From Streptosporangium canum (GTDB lineage Bacteria; Actinomycetota; Actinomycetes; Streptosporangiales; Streptosporangiaceae), in the NCBI RefSeq assembly GCF_900113865.1, contig NZ_FOQY01000003.1, positions 186,001 to 250,000 of the forward strand: DNA of 64,000 nt. Reading direction: 5' to 3'. Positions 46,472-56,034 of the stretch are shown one piece after another (positions within the stretch are counted from its first letter, which is position 1; each line of letters begins with the position of its first letter). The notes under the pieces were generated by a model. That model was not told where the DNA came from and ran no database searches. It saw nothing but the letters and a program-made list of their open reading frames with translations. Made by a program: the position numbers and the translations under genes.

Positions 46472-47185
46472 CTACGGGCCGGCGATCTCCGTGGGGAGCG
46501 GCGAGGCGGCCGGGTTCACCCGCCGGACGATCTCGTCGAGGACGATCCGCACGTACGGCTCGCCGACCCACAGGTGCTTGGCCCCGTCCACCCCGACGAC
46601 CTCCGCCTGGGGGACCCGGGCGAAGCGCTCGCGGGCCTTCTCCGGCTGGAGGTAGTCGTCGAACTCGGGGACCAGCGCGGTCAGCGGCCGGCCGAACTCC
46701 GCCCACGCGTCGAGGTCGGCGTCGGTGGCCCGGTGCAGCGGCGGGGAGAGGAGGACGGCGCCCTCCACGAGCGGGTCGTGCCCCCACTTGAGCGCGAGCT
46801 CGGTGCCGAAGGACCAGCCGATCAGCCAGGCCCGGGGCAGGTCGTGGAACTCGGCGTACTCCAGCGCGGCGGCGACGTCGAAGCGTTCGTCCAGCCCCCC
46901 GCCGAAGGCCCCCTGGGAAGTGCCCCGCTCGGAGGTCGTGCCGCGCGTGTTGAAGCGCAGCACGGCGAGGTCCGCCAGCGCGGGCAGCCGGTTGGCGGCC
47001 TTCTTGTAGACGTGGCTGTCCATCATGCCGCCGTGCGTGGGCAGCGGGTGCAGGCAGATCAGCGTGGCCACCGGGGGCCTGTCCGCCGGCAGGGCCAGCT
47101 CGCCGACGAGCGTCAGCCCGTCGCCGGTCTGCAACTCGATCGGTTCCCTGCGCGCGGGCAGCACCGTAGAGGCCCGGATCTCCAT
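46472..47185 (-). CDS. Alpha/beta hydrolase, Ser-aminopeptidase-like
   Basis: 237 residues. LICLHPLPTHGGMMDSHVYK and VLRFNTRGTTSERGTSQGAF are typical of the Hydrolase_4/dienelactone-hydrolase-like group. The nucleophile is in LIGWSFGTELALKWG (GWSFG), the acid in VPEFDDYLQPEKA or later, and the His in VDGAKHLWVGEP. GGGGAAAAG precedes ATG 47185. No partner genes suggest a substrate. Confidence 0.88.
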   Translation of the reverse strand: MEIRASTVLPARREPIELQTGDGLTLVGELALPADRPPVATLICLHPLPTHGGMMDSHVYKKAANRLPALADLAVLRFNTRGTTSERGTSQGAFGGGLDERFDVAAALEYAEFHDLPRAWLIGWSFGTELALKWGHDPLVEGAVLLSPPLHRATDADLDAWAEFGRPLTALVPEFDDYLQPEKARERFARVPQAEVVGVDGAKHLWVGEPYVRIVLDEIVRRVNPAASPLPTEIAGP

Positions 47186-47255
47186 CTTTTCCCCACTCCG
47201 TCTCGTGAGCGGGCGCCGGTGGACCGGATCTCCGGGAGGCGCCGCGCGGTCGTTG

Positions 47256-47579
47256 TCAGTATCGGGTCCGGCCGGGACCGCGCTTGACCCGGTTGCGCCA
47301 GCACGCGGTGTGCCAGTGCCTGCGCTCGTTCTCCCCGCCCGTCCAGGCCGGCCAGCTCACCAGGTGCGGCAGGCCGGCCCTGATCTCCTGGTCGCAGCCC
47401 GGGCACCGGTAGACCTTGTCCGCTCCGGAACCGGTGACCCGGCGCACGTGCCAGTCGCCGTCGGGCCACTCCTCGACCTGGTCGACCCCGGGCACGGACC
47501 CGCCGACCGGGCGGGCGGAGGAACCCCGGTTGCCGCCCCGGTCGAACGGGCTCATCCTGCGGGCTTTACGGGGGCTCAT
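47256..47579 (-). CDS. Small zinc-finger-like protein, unknown function
   Basis: 107 residues. [10 protein letters not shown] and [11 protein letters not shown] give Cys-x2-Cys and His-x-His-x2-Cys, likely a zinc site of HNH/treble-clef style. The first 40 residues are basic and unstructured. ATG 47579 overlaps the TGA of the dehydrogenase gene as ATGA; ATG 47555 is also possible. Relatives in actinobacteria are often mislabelled ATP/GTP-binding. Function unknown. Confidence 0.8.
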   Translation of the reverse strand: MSPRKARRMSPFDRGGNRGSSARPVGGSVPGVDQVEEWPDGDWHVRRVTGSGADKVYRCPGCDQEIRAGLPHLVSWPAWTGGENERRHWHTACWRNRVKRGPGRTRY

Positions 47580-49045
47580 GGCAGGTCGCGGATGCTCCGC
47601 ACCCCGGCCGTGACGAGCTGGTCGAGCAGCGGCGCGGGGGCGAAGGACGGCTCGCGGTACTCGGCGTAGAGCGCGCGCAGCCCGTCGCGGACGGTCTCCA
47701 GCCCCAGCTCGTCGAGCATCTCGAAGGGCCCGGAGGGGTAGCCGCAGCCCAGCTTCATGGCCGAGTCGATGTCCTCGATGGCCGCGTAGCCGGAGTCGTA
47801 CATCCGCACGGCGTCGTTCAGATACGGGTAGAGGAGCGCGTCCACCACGAACTCGGCCCGGTCCTTGCACCGCACCGGGGTCCGGCCGACGATCCGCACC
47901 AGGCCCTCCACGGCGCGTGCGGCCTCGGACGAGGTGAGCGCCGTGGAGGCGACCTCGGCGATCCTGTCTCCGACCAGGTGCAGGCCGACCAGGCGCTCGG
48001 GGCGCGGAAGCCCTGCGGCCAGCTCGATCACGGGATTGCGGGACAGCGCGACGACCACGTCGGCGGCCTCGGCGGAGGCGGTCTTGAAACCGGCGTCGGC
48101 GAGCTTGGCGGCGAGCTCCTCCGCCCCCTCCCCCAGCACCGCCACCGAGCCCACCGAGGGTTTGGCCGTCGGCGGCGGCCCACCGGGCTCCTCCTCCCGG
48201 TGGAAGCCGCCACCGGTCTTGCGGCCGAGCAGACCGGCGGTGACCAGCTCGCGCAGGATCGGCGCGGGAGCGTGGCGGCGGTCGCGGCTCTCCTGGAACA
48301 GCACGCACAGCACCTCGTAGGAGGTGTCCAGGCCGATCAGGTCGAGCAGGGTGAAGGGGCCCATCGGCAGCCCGACGCCGAGCTTCATCGCGGCGTCGAT
48401 GTCGTCACGGGCGGCCAGGCCGTTCTCCAGCAGGACGGCGGCGTGGTTGAGATAGGTCAGCAGCAACCGGTTGACCACGAACCCGGCGCGGTCGCCGACG
48501 CTCACCGGGGTCTTGCCGAGCCGGCGCGCGAGGGCGGCCACCTCCTCCGCCAGGCCGTCCTCGGTGGTCACCGTGTGGATCACCTCGACCAGCTTCATGA
48601 CCGGCGCGGGGTTGAAGAAGTGCATGCCGACGACCTGGCCGGGCCGGGCGGTGGTGGCCGCGATCTCGGTGACGGAGAGCGAGGAGGTGTTGGTCGCGAG
48701 GACCGCGGACGGCTTGCAGATCCGGTCCAGGTCGGTGAAGAGGGCCCGTTTGAAATCCATGACCTCGGGGATGGCCTCGATCACCAGGTCGGCGTCGGCG
48801 AGGTCCTCCAGGGAGGTGGTGAAGGTCACCCTGCCGAGGATCTCCGCGCGCTCGGCCTCGGTCAGGCGGCCCTTGGCCAGAGCCCTGCCCGTGGAGCCCT
48901 CCAGGTGGCCGCGGCCTCGCTCCAGCGCCGCCGGGTCGGCCTCCACGCCGGTCACCCCGAGCCCCGCCCGGGCGAACACCTCGGCGATCCCCGCGCCCAT
49001 CGTGCCGAGCCCGACCACTCCGACCTTCTCAAAGCTGCGCGTCAT
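47576..49045 (-). CDS. 3-hydroxyacyl/3-hydroxybutyryl-CoA dehydrogenase, two-domain form
   Basis: 489 residues. An N-terminal Rossmann domain ([20 protein letters not shown]) is followed by [48 protein letters not shown] and a first C-terminal domain ([18 protein letters not shown]). A shorter nucleotide-like segment ([19 protein letters not shown]) and a second C-terminal domain ([19 protein letters not shown]) then repeat the layout, as in PaaH-like long forms. It oxidises 3-hydroxyacyl-CoA with NAD. Overlaps the following zinc-finger gene by 4 nt. Confidence 0.93.
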   Translation of the reverse strand: MTRSFEKVGVVGLGTMGAGIAEVFARAGLGVTGVEADPAALERGRGHLEGSTGRALAKGRLTEAERAEILGRVTFTTSLEDLADADLVIEAIPEVMDFKRALFTDLDRICKPSAVLATNTSSLSVTEIAATTARPGQVVGMHFFNPAPVMKLVEVIHTVTTEDGLAEEVAALARRLGKTPVSVGDRAGFVVNRLLLTYLNHAAVLLENGLAARDDIDAAMKLGVGLPMGPFTLLDLIGLDTSYEVLCVLFQESRDRRHAPAPILRELVTAGLLGRKTGGGFHREEEPGGPPPTAKPSVGSVAVLGEGAEELAAKLADAGFKTASAEAADVVVALSRNPVIELAAGLPRPERLVGLHLVGDRIAEVASTALTSSEAARAVEGLVRIVGRTPVRCKDRAEFVVDALLYPYLNDAVRMYDSGYAAIEDIDSAMKLGCGYPSGPFEMLDELGLETVRDGLRALYAEYREPSFAPAPLLDQLVTAGVRSIRDLP

Positions 49046-49118
49046 GCCGCCCAGTGTCCCAGAGGTGCCTGCCCCATCCCAAAACCGGCTTGGGCCCTCG
49101 GCACCCGGACCGCACCGG

Positions 49119-49124
49119 TAGGGT
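49119..49124 (+). promoter_or_regulatory. -10-like element for a leaderless nucS mRNA
   Basis: TAGGGT ends 8 nt before the nucS ATG at 49133, and no Shine-Dalgarno sequence lies between. This spacing fits a transcript starting at or just before the ATG. Confidence 0.45.
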
Positions 49125-49132
49125 TGGCGCTC

Positions 49133-49792
49133 ATGCGGCTGGTCATCGCGCGATGCAGCGTGGATTATCTGGGAAAGCTCACTGCGCATCTTCCGATGGC
49201 GCCCCGACTCATTCTCATCAAAGCGGACAATTCGGTCTCCATTCACGCGGACGACCGGGCTTTCAAACCGCTCAACTGGATGAACCCGCCGTGCAAGCTC
49301 CGCGAGGAGGAGGGCACCTGGACGGTGACCCACGGCAAGACCGGTGAGAAGCTCGTGCTCACCATGGAGGAGATCATCCACGACTCCAGCCACGAGCTGG
49401 GCGTGGACCCCGGTCTGATCAAGGACGGCGTCGAGGCTCACCTGCAGGAGCTGCTCGCCGAGCACATCACCACGCTGGGCGCGGGCTGGACGCTGGTCCG
49501 CCGCGAATACATGACGGCGATCGGCCCGGTGGACATCCTCTGCCGCGACCACGCGGGGGCGAACGTGGCCGTGGAGCTCAAGCGCCGCGCGGGCATCGAC
49601 GCGGTGGAGCAGCTCACCCGTTACCTGGAACTGATGAACCGCGATCCCCTGCTCGCCCCCGTCACCGGCATCCTGGCCGCCCAGGCCATCGTGCCGCAGG
49701 CCAGGACCCTGGCAGAGGACCGCGGCATCCGCTGCGTGACCCTGGACTACGACGAGCTGCGGGGCATCGAGCGCAACGACACCCTGTTCTGA
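49133..49792 (+). CDS. nucS: Endonuclease NucS (non-canonical mismatch repair)
   Basis: 219 residues. NucS cuts both strands at mismatches and replaces MutS/MutL in most actinobacteria. The N-terminal DNA-binding half starts [20 protein letters not shown] and includes [17 protein letters not shown]. The C-terminal RecB-like nuclease has Asp in [10 protein letters not shown] and the ExK in [31 protein letters not shown] ends it. Near the acyl-CoA genes as in M. tuberculosis (Rv1321). Confidence 0.97.
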   Translation: MRLVIARCSVDYLGKLTAHLPMAPRLILIKADNSVSIHADDRAFKPLNWMNPPCKLREEEGTWTVTHGKTGEKLVLTMEEIIHDSSHELGVDPGLIKDGVEAHLQELLAEHITTLGAGWTLVRREYMTAIGPVDILCRDHAGANVAVELKRRAGIDAVEQLTRYLELMNRDPLLAPVTGILAAQAIVPQARTLAEDRGIRCVTLDYDELRGIERNDTLF

Positions 49793-50003
49793 CAGCTCCG
49801 GCGCCCCGTACGGCGGGCGTCCGTACGGCGGGCCCACCCGGCCTCCCTCGCCGCAGGCGGCCCGGGTCCGCGGAGAACACGCTCCACCAGCGTGCCCACC
49901 CCTCGCCGTCACGCCCCTCACCTGTCCCCCGGCCACGCCCCCGGACGACCCGGCCGCGTTCCCCGGATGCCCCGGCCCCCGGCCGTGTCCACCGGACGAC
50001 GTG

Positions 50004-50033
50004 CCCCCTGTCCTCCGAACGGAGGACAGGGGG
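50004..50033. promoter_or_regulatory. Perfect 14-bp-arm palindrome before the first ABC/TCS module
   Basis: CCCCCTGTCCTCCG and CGGAGGACAGGGGG face each other across AA. It lies 51 bp before the ATPase start (50085) and 211 bp after nucS. It may be an operator for the module's NarL-type regulator or a terminator for nucS; no T-run follows. A direct repeat CCGTACGGCGGGC also occurs twice nearby, about 49805-49833. Confidence 0.5.
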
Positions 50034-50084
50034 TTCCACCGGTCGTTGGTGCCCCGGGAGCCGTGGCGGCGCGACGATTGAGCC

Positions 50085-50927
50085 ATGAGAACAGCGGTGA
50101 CGGTGCGGGGCCTGACCAAACGCTACGGCGACGTGCAGGCGGTCGGGGGCATCGACCTCGACATCCACGCGGGCGAGGTGTTCGCGATCCTCGGCCCGAA
50201 CGGCGCCGGGAAGTCCACCACGGTGGAGATCATGGAGGGTTACCGGACCCGGGACGCCGGAGAGGTCAGCGTCCTGGGCGCCGACCCGGGCAGGCCGACC
50301 CGGGAGTGGCGCTCCCGGATCGGCGTGGTGCTGCAGACGTCCAACGACGTGGCCGAGGTGACGGTGCGGGAGACCGTGCGGCACTTCGCGGGCTACTACC
50401 CCAACCCCAAGGACCCGGACGAGGTGATCGAGCAGGTCGGCCTGTCGGACAAGGCCGGCAAGCGGATCCGCCAGCTCTCCGGCGGCCAGCGGCGCCGGGT
50501 GGACGTGGCGCTGGGGATGATCGGCGGTCCGGAGCTGCTCTTCCTCGACGAGCCGACCACCGGGTTCGACCCCGAGGCGCGCCGGCAGTTCTGGGACCTG
50601 ATCCAGGGCCTGGCACACCAGGGGACCACGATCGTGCTGACCACCCACTACCTGGACGAGGCCGAGGCGCTGGCCGACCGGGTGGCCGTGGTGGCGGGGG
50701 GCCTCATCGTGGCCGAGGGCGAGCCCAAGACCCTGGGCGGCCGTGCCACCGCCAAGGCCAAGGTGAGCTGGTCCGACGAGGGCGAGCACCACACGCTGGA
50801 GACCGACACCCCGACCAGGACCGTGCTTGAGCTGACCCACCGCTTCGACGGCGAGGTGCCCGAACTGACCGTGACCCGTCCTTCCCTGGAGGACGTCTAC
50901 CTCCAGCTCATCGAGCCTCCCGCCTGA
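50085..50927 (+). CDS. ABC transporter ATP-binding protein
   Basis: 280 residues, drug/lipid-export (DrrA/CcmA) class. Walker A ILGPNGAGKSTTVEIM, Q-loop VVLQTSNDVAEV, signature RQLSGGQRRRVDVAL, Walker B LLFLDEPTTGFD and switch His TTHYLDEAEAL. The C-terminal extension ends VTRPSLEDVYLQLI, typical of the family. First gene of an ATPase-permease-kinase-regulator module; the permease follows after 147 bp. Confidence 0.95.
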   Translation: MRTAVTVRGLTKRYGDVQAVGGIDLDIHAGEVFAILGPNGAGKSTTVEIMEGYRTRDAGEVSVLGADPGRPTREWRSRIGVVLQTSNDVAEVTVRETVRHFAGYYPNPKDPDEVIEQVGLSDKAGKRIRQLSGGQRRRVDVALGMIGGPELLFLDEPTTGFDPEARRQFWDLIQGLAHQGTTIVLTTHYLDEAEALADRVAVVAGGLIVAEGEPKTLGGRATAKAKVSWSDEGEHHTLETDTPTRTVLELTHRFDGEVPELTVTRPSLEDVYLQLIEPPA

Positions 50928-51074
50928 CCGCCGCGGATCCGCCCTCCCCGGACGGCGCCCACCCCGGCCCATCGCGCCGCCGCCCGGCCGCCTCCCTCGC
51001 CCCGGAGCCGACCGTCCGTCGCCCTCCCGACGGCGCCCGCCAACCCCCATCGATCCCCCGAGGTGATCACCCCC

Positions 51075-51917
51075 ATGACGCAGACCACCGCCCGAACCTC
51101 CGCTCCGGCGCCGGCCGCCAAGCAGCCGTCCGCGATACGGCTGGGGCTGTCGCGGGCGGCCTTCGAGACCAAGATGTTCTTCCGGGAGAAGGACGCGGTC
51201 ATCTTCACCTTCGCCTTCCCGATCGTCCTGCTGGTGATCTTCGGTTCGATCTTCGCGGACGATCTGGAGGGGACCGGGCTGAACGTCTCCCAGCTCTACG
51301 TGGCCGGGCTGATCGGCTCGGCGGCGATGACGGGTTTCCAGAACCTCGGCATCGGCATCGCGGTGGACCGTGACGACGGCACGCTCAAGCGGCTGCTGGG
51401 CACGCCGCTGCCGCGCACGTCCTACTTCATCGGCAAGGCACTCAACACCCTGGTCGTCTCCTTCTTCCAGGTCGTGATCCTGCTGGCCATCGGGGTCACG
51501 CTGTTCGGCCTGAAGTTGCCCTCCGAGGTCTCGGCGTGGCTGACCTTCGTCTGGGTGTTCGTGCTCGGCGTGATCGGCTCGTCTCTGCTCGGCATCGCGG
51601 TCAGCAGCCTGCCCCGGTCCGGCAAGAGCGCCAGTGCGGTGATCGCCATGCCGTTCGTGGTGCTGCAGTTCATCTCGGGGGTGTTCATCCCCGTCTCCCA
51701 GCTTCCGGCCTGGCTGGCGAACATCGCGTCGTTCTTCCCGCTCAAGTGGATGTGCCAGGGTTTCCGCTCGGTCTTCCTGGGCGACGCCGGTGCCACACTG
51801 GAGCTCACGAAATCGTATGAACTCGACCGGGTCGCCCTGATCCTGGGAGCCTGGGTCGTCGGAGGACTGGTGCTGTGCCTGGTGACGTTCCGCTGGAAGA
51901 GCCGCCGCGACGGATGA
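51075..51917 (+). CDS. ABC-2 type transporter permease
   Basis: 280 residues with six predicted membrane helices (VIFTFAFPIVLLVIFGSIF to LILGAWVVGGLVLCLVTF). RDDGTLKRLLGTPLPRTSYF and PLKWMCQGFRSVFLGD are ABC2_membrane hallmarks. ATG 51075 has GAGGTGA 8 nt upstream, in preference to GTG 51063. The stop overlaps the kinase ATG as ATGA. Pairs with the ATPase just upstream; substrate unknown, perhaps a drug or antimicrobial peptide. Confidence 0.93.
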   Translation: MTQTTARTSAPAPAAKQPSAIRLGLSRAAFETKMFFREKDAVIFTFAFPIVLLVIFGSIFADDLEGTGLNVSQLYVAGLIGSAAMTGFQNLGIGIAVDRDDGTLKRLLGTPLPRTSYFIGKALNTLVVSFFQVVILLAIGVTLFGLKLPSEVSAWLTFVWVFVLGVIGSSLLGIAVSSLPRSGKSASAVIAMPFVVLQFISGVFIPVSQLPAWLANIASFFPLKWMCQGFRSVFLGDAGATLELTKSYELDRVALILGAWVVGGLVLCLVTFRWKSRRDG

Positions 51918-53107
51918 GGGCGGTGATCTGGTCCGGACGGAGCACCGACCCGTCCGGGCCGCACGTCTGGCACTCGCTGCGCGGCTGGGAGGCGCTCCTC
52001 GCCGTCGCGACGCTCGTGCCCGTGGCGTTCATCGTGCCAGGCGACCTCCCCGTCACGGAGAAGATCCTCTTCGCCGGGCTCATGGCCGCGATCCTCCCCG
52101 TCTACTTCCTGTTCGGCCGGTCGGCGATCCTGACCGAGGACCGGCGGCGGGGCGCGGTCTACCTCGCCGTCCTGGTCGTCCTGTTCACTCCGGCGGCGTT
52201 CATCGAGTCCTCGGCGGCGTTCGCCCTCTTCGGCCTCTGCCCGCAGTGCTTCATGGTCTTTCCGGCCAAGCCGGCGGTCGGGGTGGTGATCGCGCTGAAC
52301 GCCGGTCCGGTCGTCCGCTTCCTGGTCGAGAACCAGGGCGACACGTTCAACTTCCTGAGCGTCAGCACCATCGTGATCTTCTTCTCCGCCGTGTTCGGCA
52401 TCTGGATGGAGCGGATCATGCGGCAGAGCGAGGAGCGGGCGGTCCTCATCGCGGAGCTGGAGGCCCAGCGGGCCGAGGTGTCCAGGCTCTCGGCCGAGCG
52501 CGGGGCCCTGGCCGAGCGCGAACGCCTCGCCGGGGAGATCCACGACACCCTGGCCCAGGGCTTCACCAGCATCATCATGCTGATCCAGGCCGCCGAGGCC
52601 CAGTCCGACCCGGCCCGCCACCTGTCGCTGGCCGTACAGACGGCGCGCGAGAACCTGGCCGAGGCCCGCGCGCTGATAGCCGCGCTCAGCCCGGCGCCGC
52701 TGGACGGCTCCACCCTGGACGAGGCGCTGGTGCGGCTGGCCGACCGGCTCAGGGAGGAGACGGGGATCGCCACCGCCTTCTCCCTCCACGGGGAGTCGCG
52801 CCCGCTGCCGCCGCCCACCGAGGTGGTGCTCCTCCGGGCGGCCCAGGAGGCTCTGGCCAACGTGCGCAAGCACGCGGCCGCCGGCCGGGTGGAGGTCTCG
52901 GCGTCCTACGGCCCGGAGACGGTGGCGCTGGAGGTCCGCGACGACGGGCGCGGTTTCGATCCCGCCGCCGCCGAGGGGTACGGCCTGCGCGGCATGCGTG
53001 CCCGGGTGGAGCAGGTGGGCGGCACCTTGACGTTGACCAGCTCGCCGGCGGGAGGTACGACCCTTGAGGCCGTCCTCCCCTCCGAGCAGCCCGACCGGGG
53101 AGCGTGA
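51914..53107 (+). CDS. NarL-type sensor histidine kinase
   Basis: 397 residues. Five or so membrane helices fill residues 15-165 with almost no external loop, the intramembrane-sensing layout. A short coiled coil (EAQRAEVSRLSAERGALAER) leads to the HisKA_3 phosphoacceptor in LAGEIHDTLAQGFTSIIMLI. The ATPase domain has EALANVRKHAAAGRVEVSAS (N box), VRDDGRGFDP (G1) and GYGLRGMRARVEQVGG. Its ATG overlaps the permease stop, and the regulator follows 3 bp after its own stop. Confidence 0.94.
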   Translation: MRAVIWSGRSTDPSGPHVWHSLRGWEALLAVATLVPVAFIVPGDLPVTEKILFAGLMAAILPVYFLFGRSAILTEDRRRGAVYLAVLVVLFTPAAFIESSAAFALFGLCPQCFMVFPAKPAVGVVIALNAGPVVRFLVENQGDTFNFLSVSTIVIFFSAVFGIWMERIMRQSEERAVLIAELEAQRAEVSRLSAERGALAERERLAGEIHDTLAQGFTSIIMLIQAAEAQSDPARHLSLAVQTARENLAEARALIAALSPAPLDGSTLDEALVRLADRLREETGIATAFSLHGESRPLPPPTEVVLLRAAQEALANVRKHAAAGRVEVSASYGPETVALEVRDDGRGFDPAAAEGYGLRGMRARVEQVGGTLTLTSSPAGGTTLEAVLPSEQPDRGA

Positions 53108-53110
53108 CAC

Positions 53111-53734
53111 GTGCTGCGTCTGATGATCGTCGATGACCATCCGGTGGTCCGCGAGGGGTTGCGGGGGATGCTGGAGGCCGATCCCGGGATCACGGTGGTG
53201 GGCGAGGCGGCGTCGGGGGACGAGGCGGTCGCGCGGGCCGGGGAGCTGCGGCCCGACGTGATCCTGATGGACCTGCGCATGCCGGACGGAGACGGGGTGA
53301 GCGCCACCGGGCGCATCCTCTCCGAGCGGCCGGAGAGCCGGGTGATCGTGCTGACCACCTACGAGACCGATCAGGACATCGTGCGGGCGGTCGAGGCGGG
53401 GGCCGCCGGATACCTGCTGAAGGACACCTCCAGAGCCGACCTGCTGGCCGCGATCGTCTCCGCGGCGCGGGGCGAGACCGTGCTGTCGCCGTCGGTGGCG
53501 ACCCGGCTGGTCACCCGGATGCGGGCCCCGGTGACCGAGTCCCTGTCGCCGCGTGAGGCCGAGGTGCTCTCCCTGGTGGCCCGGGGGCTGACCAACGCGC
53601 AGATCGGCAAGGCGCTGTTCATCAGCGAGACCACCGTCAAGACCCACCTGCTGCGCGTCTTCGGCAAGCTCGGCGTCTCCGACCGCACCGCCGCCGTGAC
53701 CACGGCGCTGGACCGGGGACTCCTCACCCGGTAA
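53111..53734 (+). CDS. NarL/LuxR-type response regulator
   Basis: 207 residues. Receiver domain: acidic pair in IVDDHPVVREGL, phospho-Asp in PDVILMDLRMPDGDG, Thr in VIVLTTYETDQDI, Lys in YLLKDTSRADLL. The C-terminal LuxR helix-turn-helix is SLSPREAEVLSLVARGLTNA and TTVKTHLLRVFGKLGVSDRT. Partner of the upstream kinase; probably switches on the co-encoded ABC exporter, perhaps through the palindrome at 50004-50033. Confidence 0.95.
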   Translation: MLRLMIVDDHPVVREGLRGMLEADPGITVVGEAASGDEAVARAGELRPDVILMDLRMPDGDGVSATGRILSERPESRVIVLTTYETDQDIVRAVEAGAAGYLLKDTSRADLLAAIVSAARGETVLSPSVATRLVTRMRAPVTESLSPREAEVLSLVARGLTNAQIGKALFISETTVKTHLLRVFGKLGVSDRTAAVTTALDRGLLTR

Positions 53735-53871
53735 GTGATGGTTTACCGGACAACGGTCCCGGACTATCGTGGGCGGACCGCGCCCGTTCGGCCCGCCGCC
53801 CCCGCGGGAGCCGCCGCGGACGCCATGCCCTCCGCCCTCGGGCATCCGCCACGGCACAGCAGGAGGCCATC

Positions 53872-54672
53872 ATGACCACGGCGACCGGCCGGCTCACCTT
53901 CGACTCCCTCGATCCGGCCACGGGCGCCGTCGTCGGCACCCACCCGATCCAGGACGCGGCGGCCGTGCGCGCGGCCGTGACGGAGGCCGGGACCGCCGCC
54001 GTCTGGTGGGCCGGACTGGGGTGGGCCGAGCGCAGGCGGCGGCTTCTCGACTACAAGGCCGTCATCACACGGAACCTCGCCAGGATCGCCGCCGCCGTCC
54101 ACGACGAGACCGGCAAGCCGGAGGCCGCCGCGGACGCCGCCCTGTGGGGCGCGCTGTCCAACGCGGGCCAGACCTGCGTCGGAGTGGAGCGCGTCTACGC
54201 GGTGGACGCGGTCTACGACGACTTCATGGGGGAGCTGACCCGGCGGGCCCGGAAGGTCAGGGCCGGGGAGGACTACGGCCCGATCACCATGCCGGCCCAG
54301 CTCGACGTCATCCGGCGGCACATCCGGGACGCGGTCGCGGGCGGCAGGGCCGTCCTCGGCGGCCCCGAGTCGGTCCGCGCGCCCTTCGTAGACGTGGAGC
54401 TCGCGCGCCGGATGCGCGGCGGGATGACCGCGATCAATTCGATCATCTCCTTCGCCGCGGTCCCCTCGCTGCCGTTCGGCGGGGTGGGCGACTCCGGCTT
54501 CGGCCGCATCCACGGCGCGGACGGGCTGCGGGAGTTCTCCCGCCCCAAGGCCGTCTCGCGGCAGCGCTTCACACTGCCCGGAATGAACCTCACCTCATTC
54601 ACTCGCGGCCAGAAGGAACTTGACCGACTAGTCAGGCTTGTCACCTTCTTGCATGGAAGACGGAAGCGATAG
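53872..54672 (+). pseudogene. Aldehyde dehydrogenase with two internal in-frame deletions
   Basis: The reading frame is open for 266 codons, but a full aldehyde dehydrogenase has about 480-500 residues. The N-terminus (FDSLDPATGAVVGTHPI) runs to HDETGKPEAAADA and then jumps to ALWGALSNAGQTCVGVERVY, the catalytic-Cys segment. So the NAD-binding core (about 180 residues) is absent. A second gap follows GGPESVRAPFVD: about 60 residues are missing before ELARRMRGGMTAINS. The C-terminus (LPFGGVGDSGFGRIHGADGL) is intact. Without the Rossmann core NAD binding is unlikely. Reading frame and codon use survive, so the deletions are recent or the remnant is still made. Confidence 0.8.
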
Positions 54673-54795
54673 CACACTTACTCTTCCGCAAAAAGGATCT
54701 TGCACCCATAATGGTGGATTCTGGGGGCCAGGATCATGAGGTGGAAGTGATAAAGCGAGTATTTGTCAAGTCCGCATTAACGGCGGAGGCTTGAC

Positions 54796-55401
54796 ATGAA
54801 TGGACGATCATACAGAGGAATGTCAGCGGAGGAGCGGCTGGCGGAGCGCCGGGAGCGCTTGATCACTGCGGCGTACACGCTCTACTCCGACCCCGGTTTC
54901 CCGGAGACCACGATCGAGAAGCTGTGCGCCGCGGCCCGCATCTCCAATCGTGCCTTCTACGAGTGTTTCTCCGGCCGGAACGAGTTACTGCAGGCGGTGC
55001 ACGACAGGTGTGTGCAGGAGACGCTGCTGTCGGTGTCGAAGTCCATCGAGCAGGCCCCGGACACGCTGCTCAGCCGGGTCGAGGCGGGCATCGCCGGATA
55101 CATCGGCTTCGTCACCGAGGACAGGCGCCGTGCCCGGATCATGCACCTGGAGGTGCGCCGGGCGGGCGACTGCCTCACCAGGTCGCGGCAGCAGGCGGTG
55201 GCGGCCTTCAGCCAGATCATCGCGGCCAACGTCTTCGACCTGCCGGGGGCGGCCAAGGCCAACCAGCGCCTGCTGGCGCTGGGCATGATCGGCGCCATCC
55301 AGGAACTGCTCATCGAGTGGGTGCTGGCCGACGACCCGCCCGCGGTCGATCACCTGATCAGCACCGCCGTGCACATCTTCTACCGGTCTTTCGTCACGTG
55401 A
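54796..55401 (+). CDS. TetR-family transcriptional regulator
   Basis: 201 residues. The DNA-binding domain is EERLAERRERLITAAYTLYS and PETTIEKLCAAARISNRAFYECFSGRNEL. The C-terminal domain (GIAGYIGFVTEDRRRARIMH) probably binds a hydrophobic ligand. GGAGG lies 7 nt before ATG 54796. It follows the aldehyde dehydrogenase remnant by 123 bp and probably once controlled, or accompanies, that gene. Confidence 0.92.
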   Translation: MNGRSYRGMSAEERLAERRERLITAAYTLYSDPGFPETTIEKLCAAARISNRAFYECFSGRNELLQAVHDRCVQETLLSVSKSIEQAPDTLLSRVEAGIAGYIGFVTEDRRRARIMHLEVRRAGDCLTRSRQQAVAAFSQIIAANVFDLPGAAKANQRLLALGMIGAIQELLIEWVLADDPPAVDHLISTAVHIFYRSFVT

Positions 55402-55524
55402 GCCCCGCCGGGACTTTCGTGACGTGACCTCCGCCGGGCGAGCCGGGCGGGGAGAGCGCCCGCGATCGCCCTCGGACCCGAGCGGTTCCGCGGCGCGGTG
55501 GAGCACTGACGCGCGTGACCGGGG

Positions 55525-55842
55525 TCAGGCCACCGCGGCCATGGAGAGTTCGACGGTGAGCACCCGGTTGAGCCGGGTCACCGCCAGCACACGCATGACG
55601 CGAGGCGGAACCCCGCGCAGGATGAGACGGCGTTGCGCGGCCAGCGCGCGGCGGTGCGTGCCCACCAGCACGCCGAGACCGGTGGCGTCGATCATCTCCA
55701 GTCCGGAGAGATCCACGATCAGATCGCCGTGGCCGGAGTCGACCGCGTCATGCAGTCGCGGACGCACTCCGGCGACGGTGCCCACGTCGAGCCGGTTGCC
55801 GACACTGACCATCTGGGCTCCGGGGTTTCCAGTGGCGCGCAT
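55525..55842 (-). CDS. STAS-domain anti-anti-sigma factor
   Basis: 105 residues, a single STAS fold. VSVGNRLDVGTVAGVRPRLH forms the first strands and LIVDLSGLEMIDATGLGVLV the phosphoacceptor loop. The usual DSSG is DATG here, placing Thr at the phosphorylation position. Such proteins free a sigma factor from its kinase-type anti-sigma factor; no partner kinase is adjacent. GGAGG is 5 nt before ATG 55842. Confidence 0.9.
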   Translation of the reverse strand: MRATGNPGAQMVSVGNRLDVGTVAGVRPRLHDAVDSGHGDLIVDLSGLEMIDATGLGVLVGTHRRALAAQRRLILRGVPPRVMRVLAVTRLNRVLTVELSMAAVA

Positions 55843-56034
55843 GCCTCCTCCTCAGACCGGACCGCGGGATGGACGCGACCGGACGTAATCTCCGTGCGGC
55901 GCCGCGCCAGGCGGGCACGCAATGCATTTACCGATGACATGACGCGGGGAAAGGCGCGGATCTCACGCACTCCCGGATCCACGTCCGCTGCCACCATGTG
56001 TTCCCCTTGCCCCAACGCAGAGAAAAAACTCTGT

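Noticed and set aside
51422-53857. Long antisense frames over the ABC/TCS module and other high-GC genes
   Set aside because: Such frames are expected where third positions are almost always G or C; they show no family motifs.
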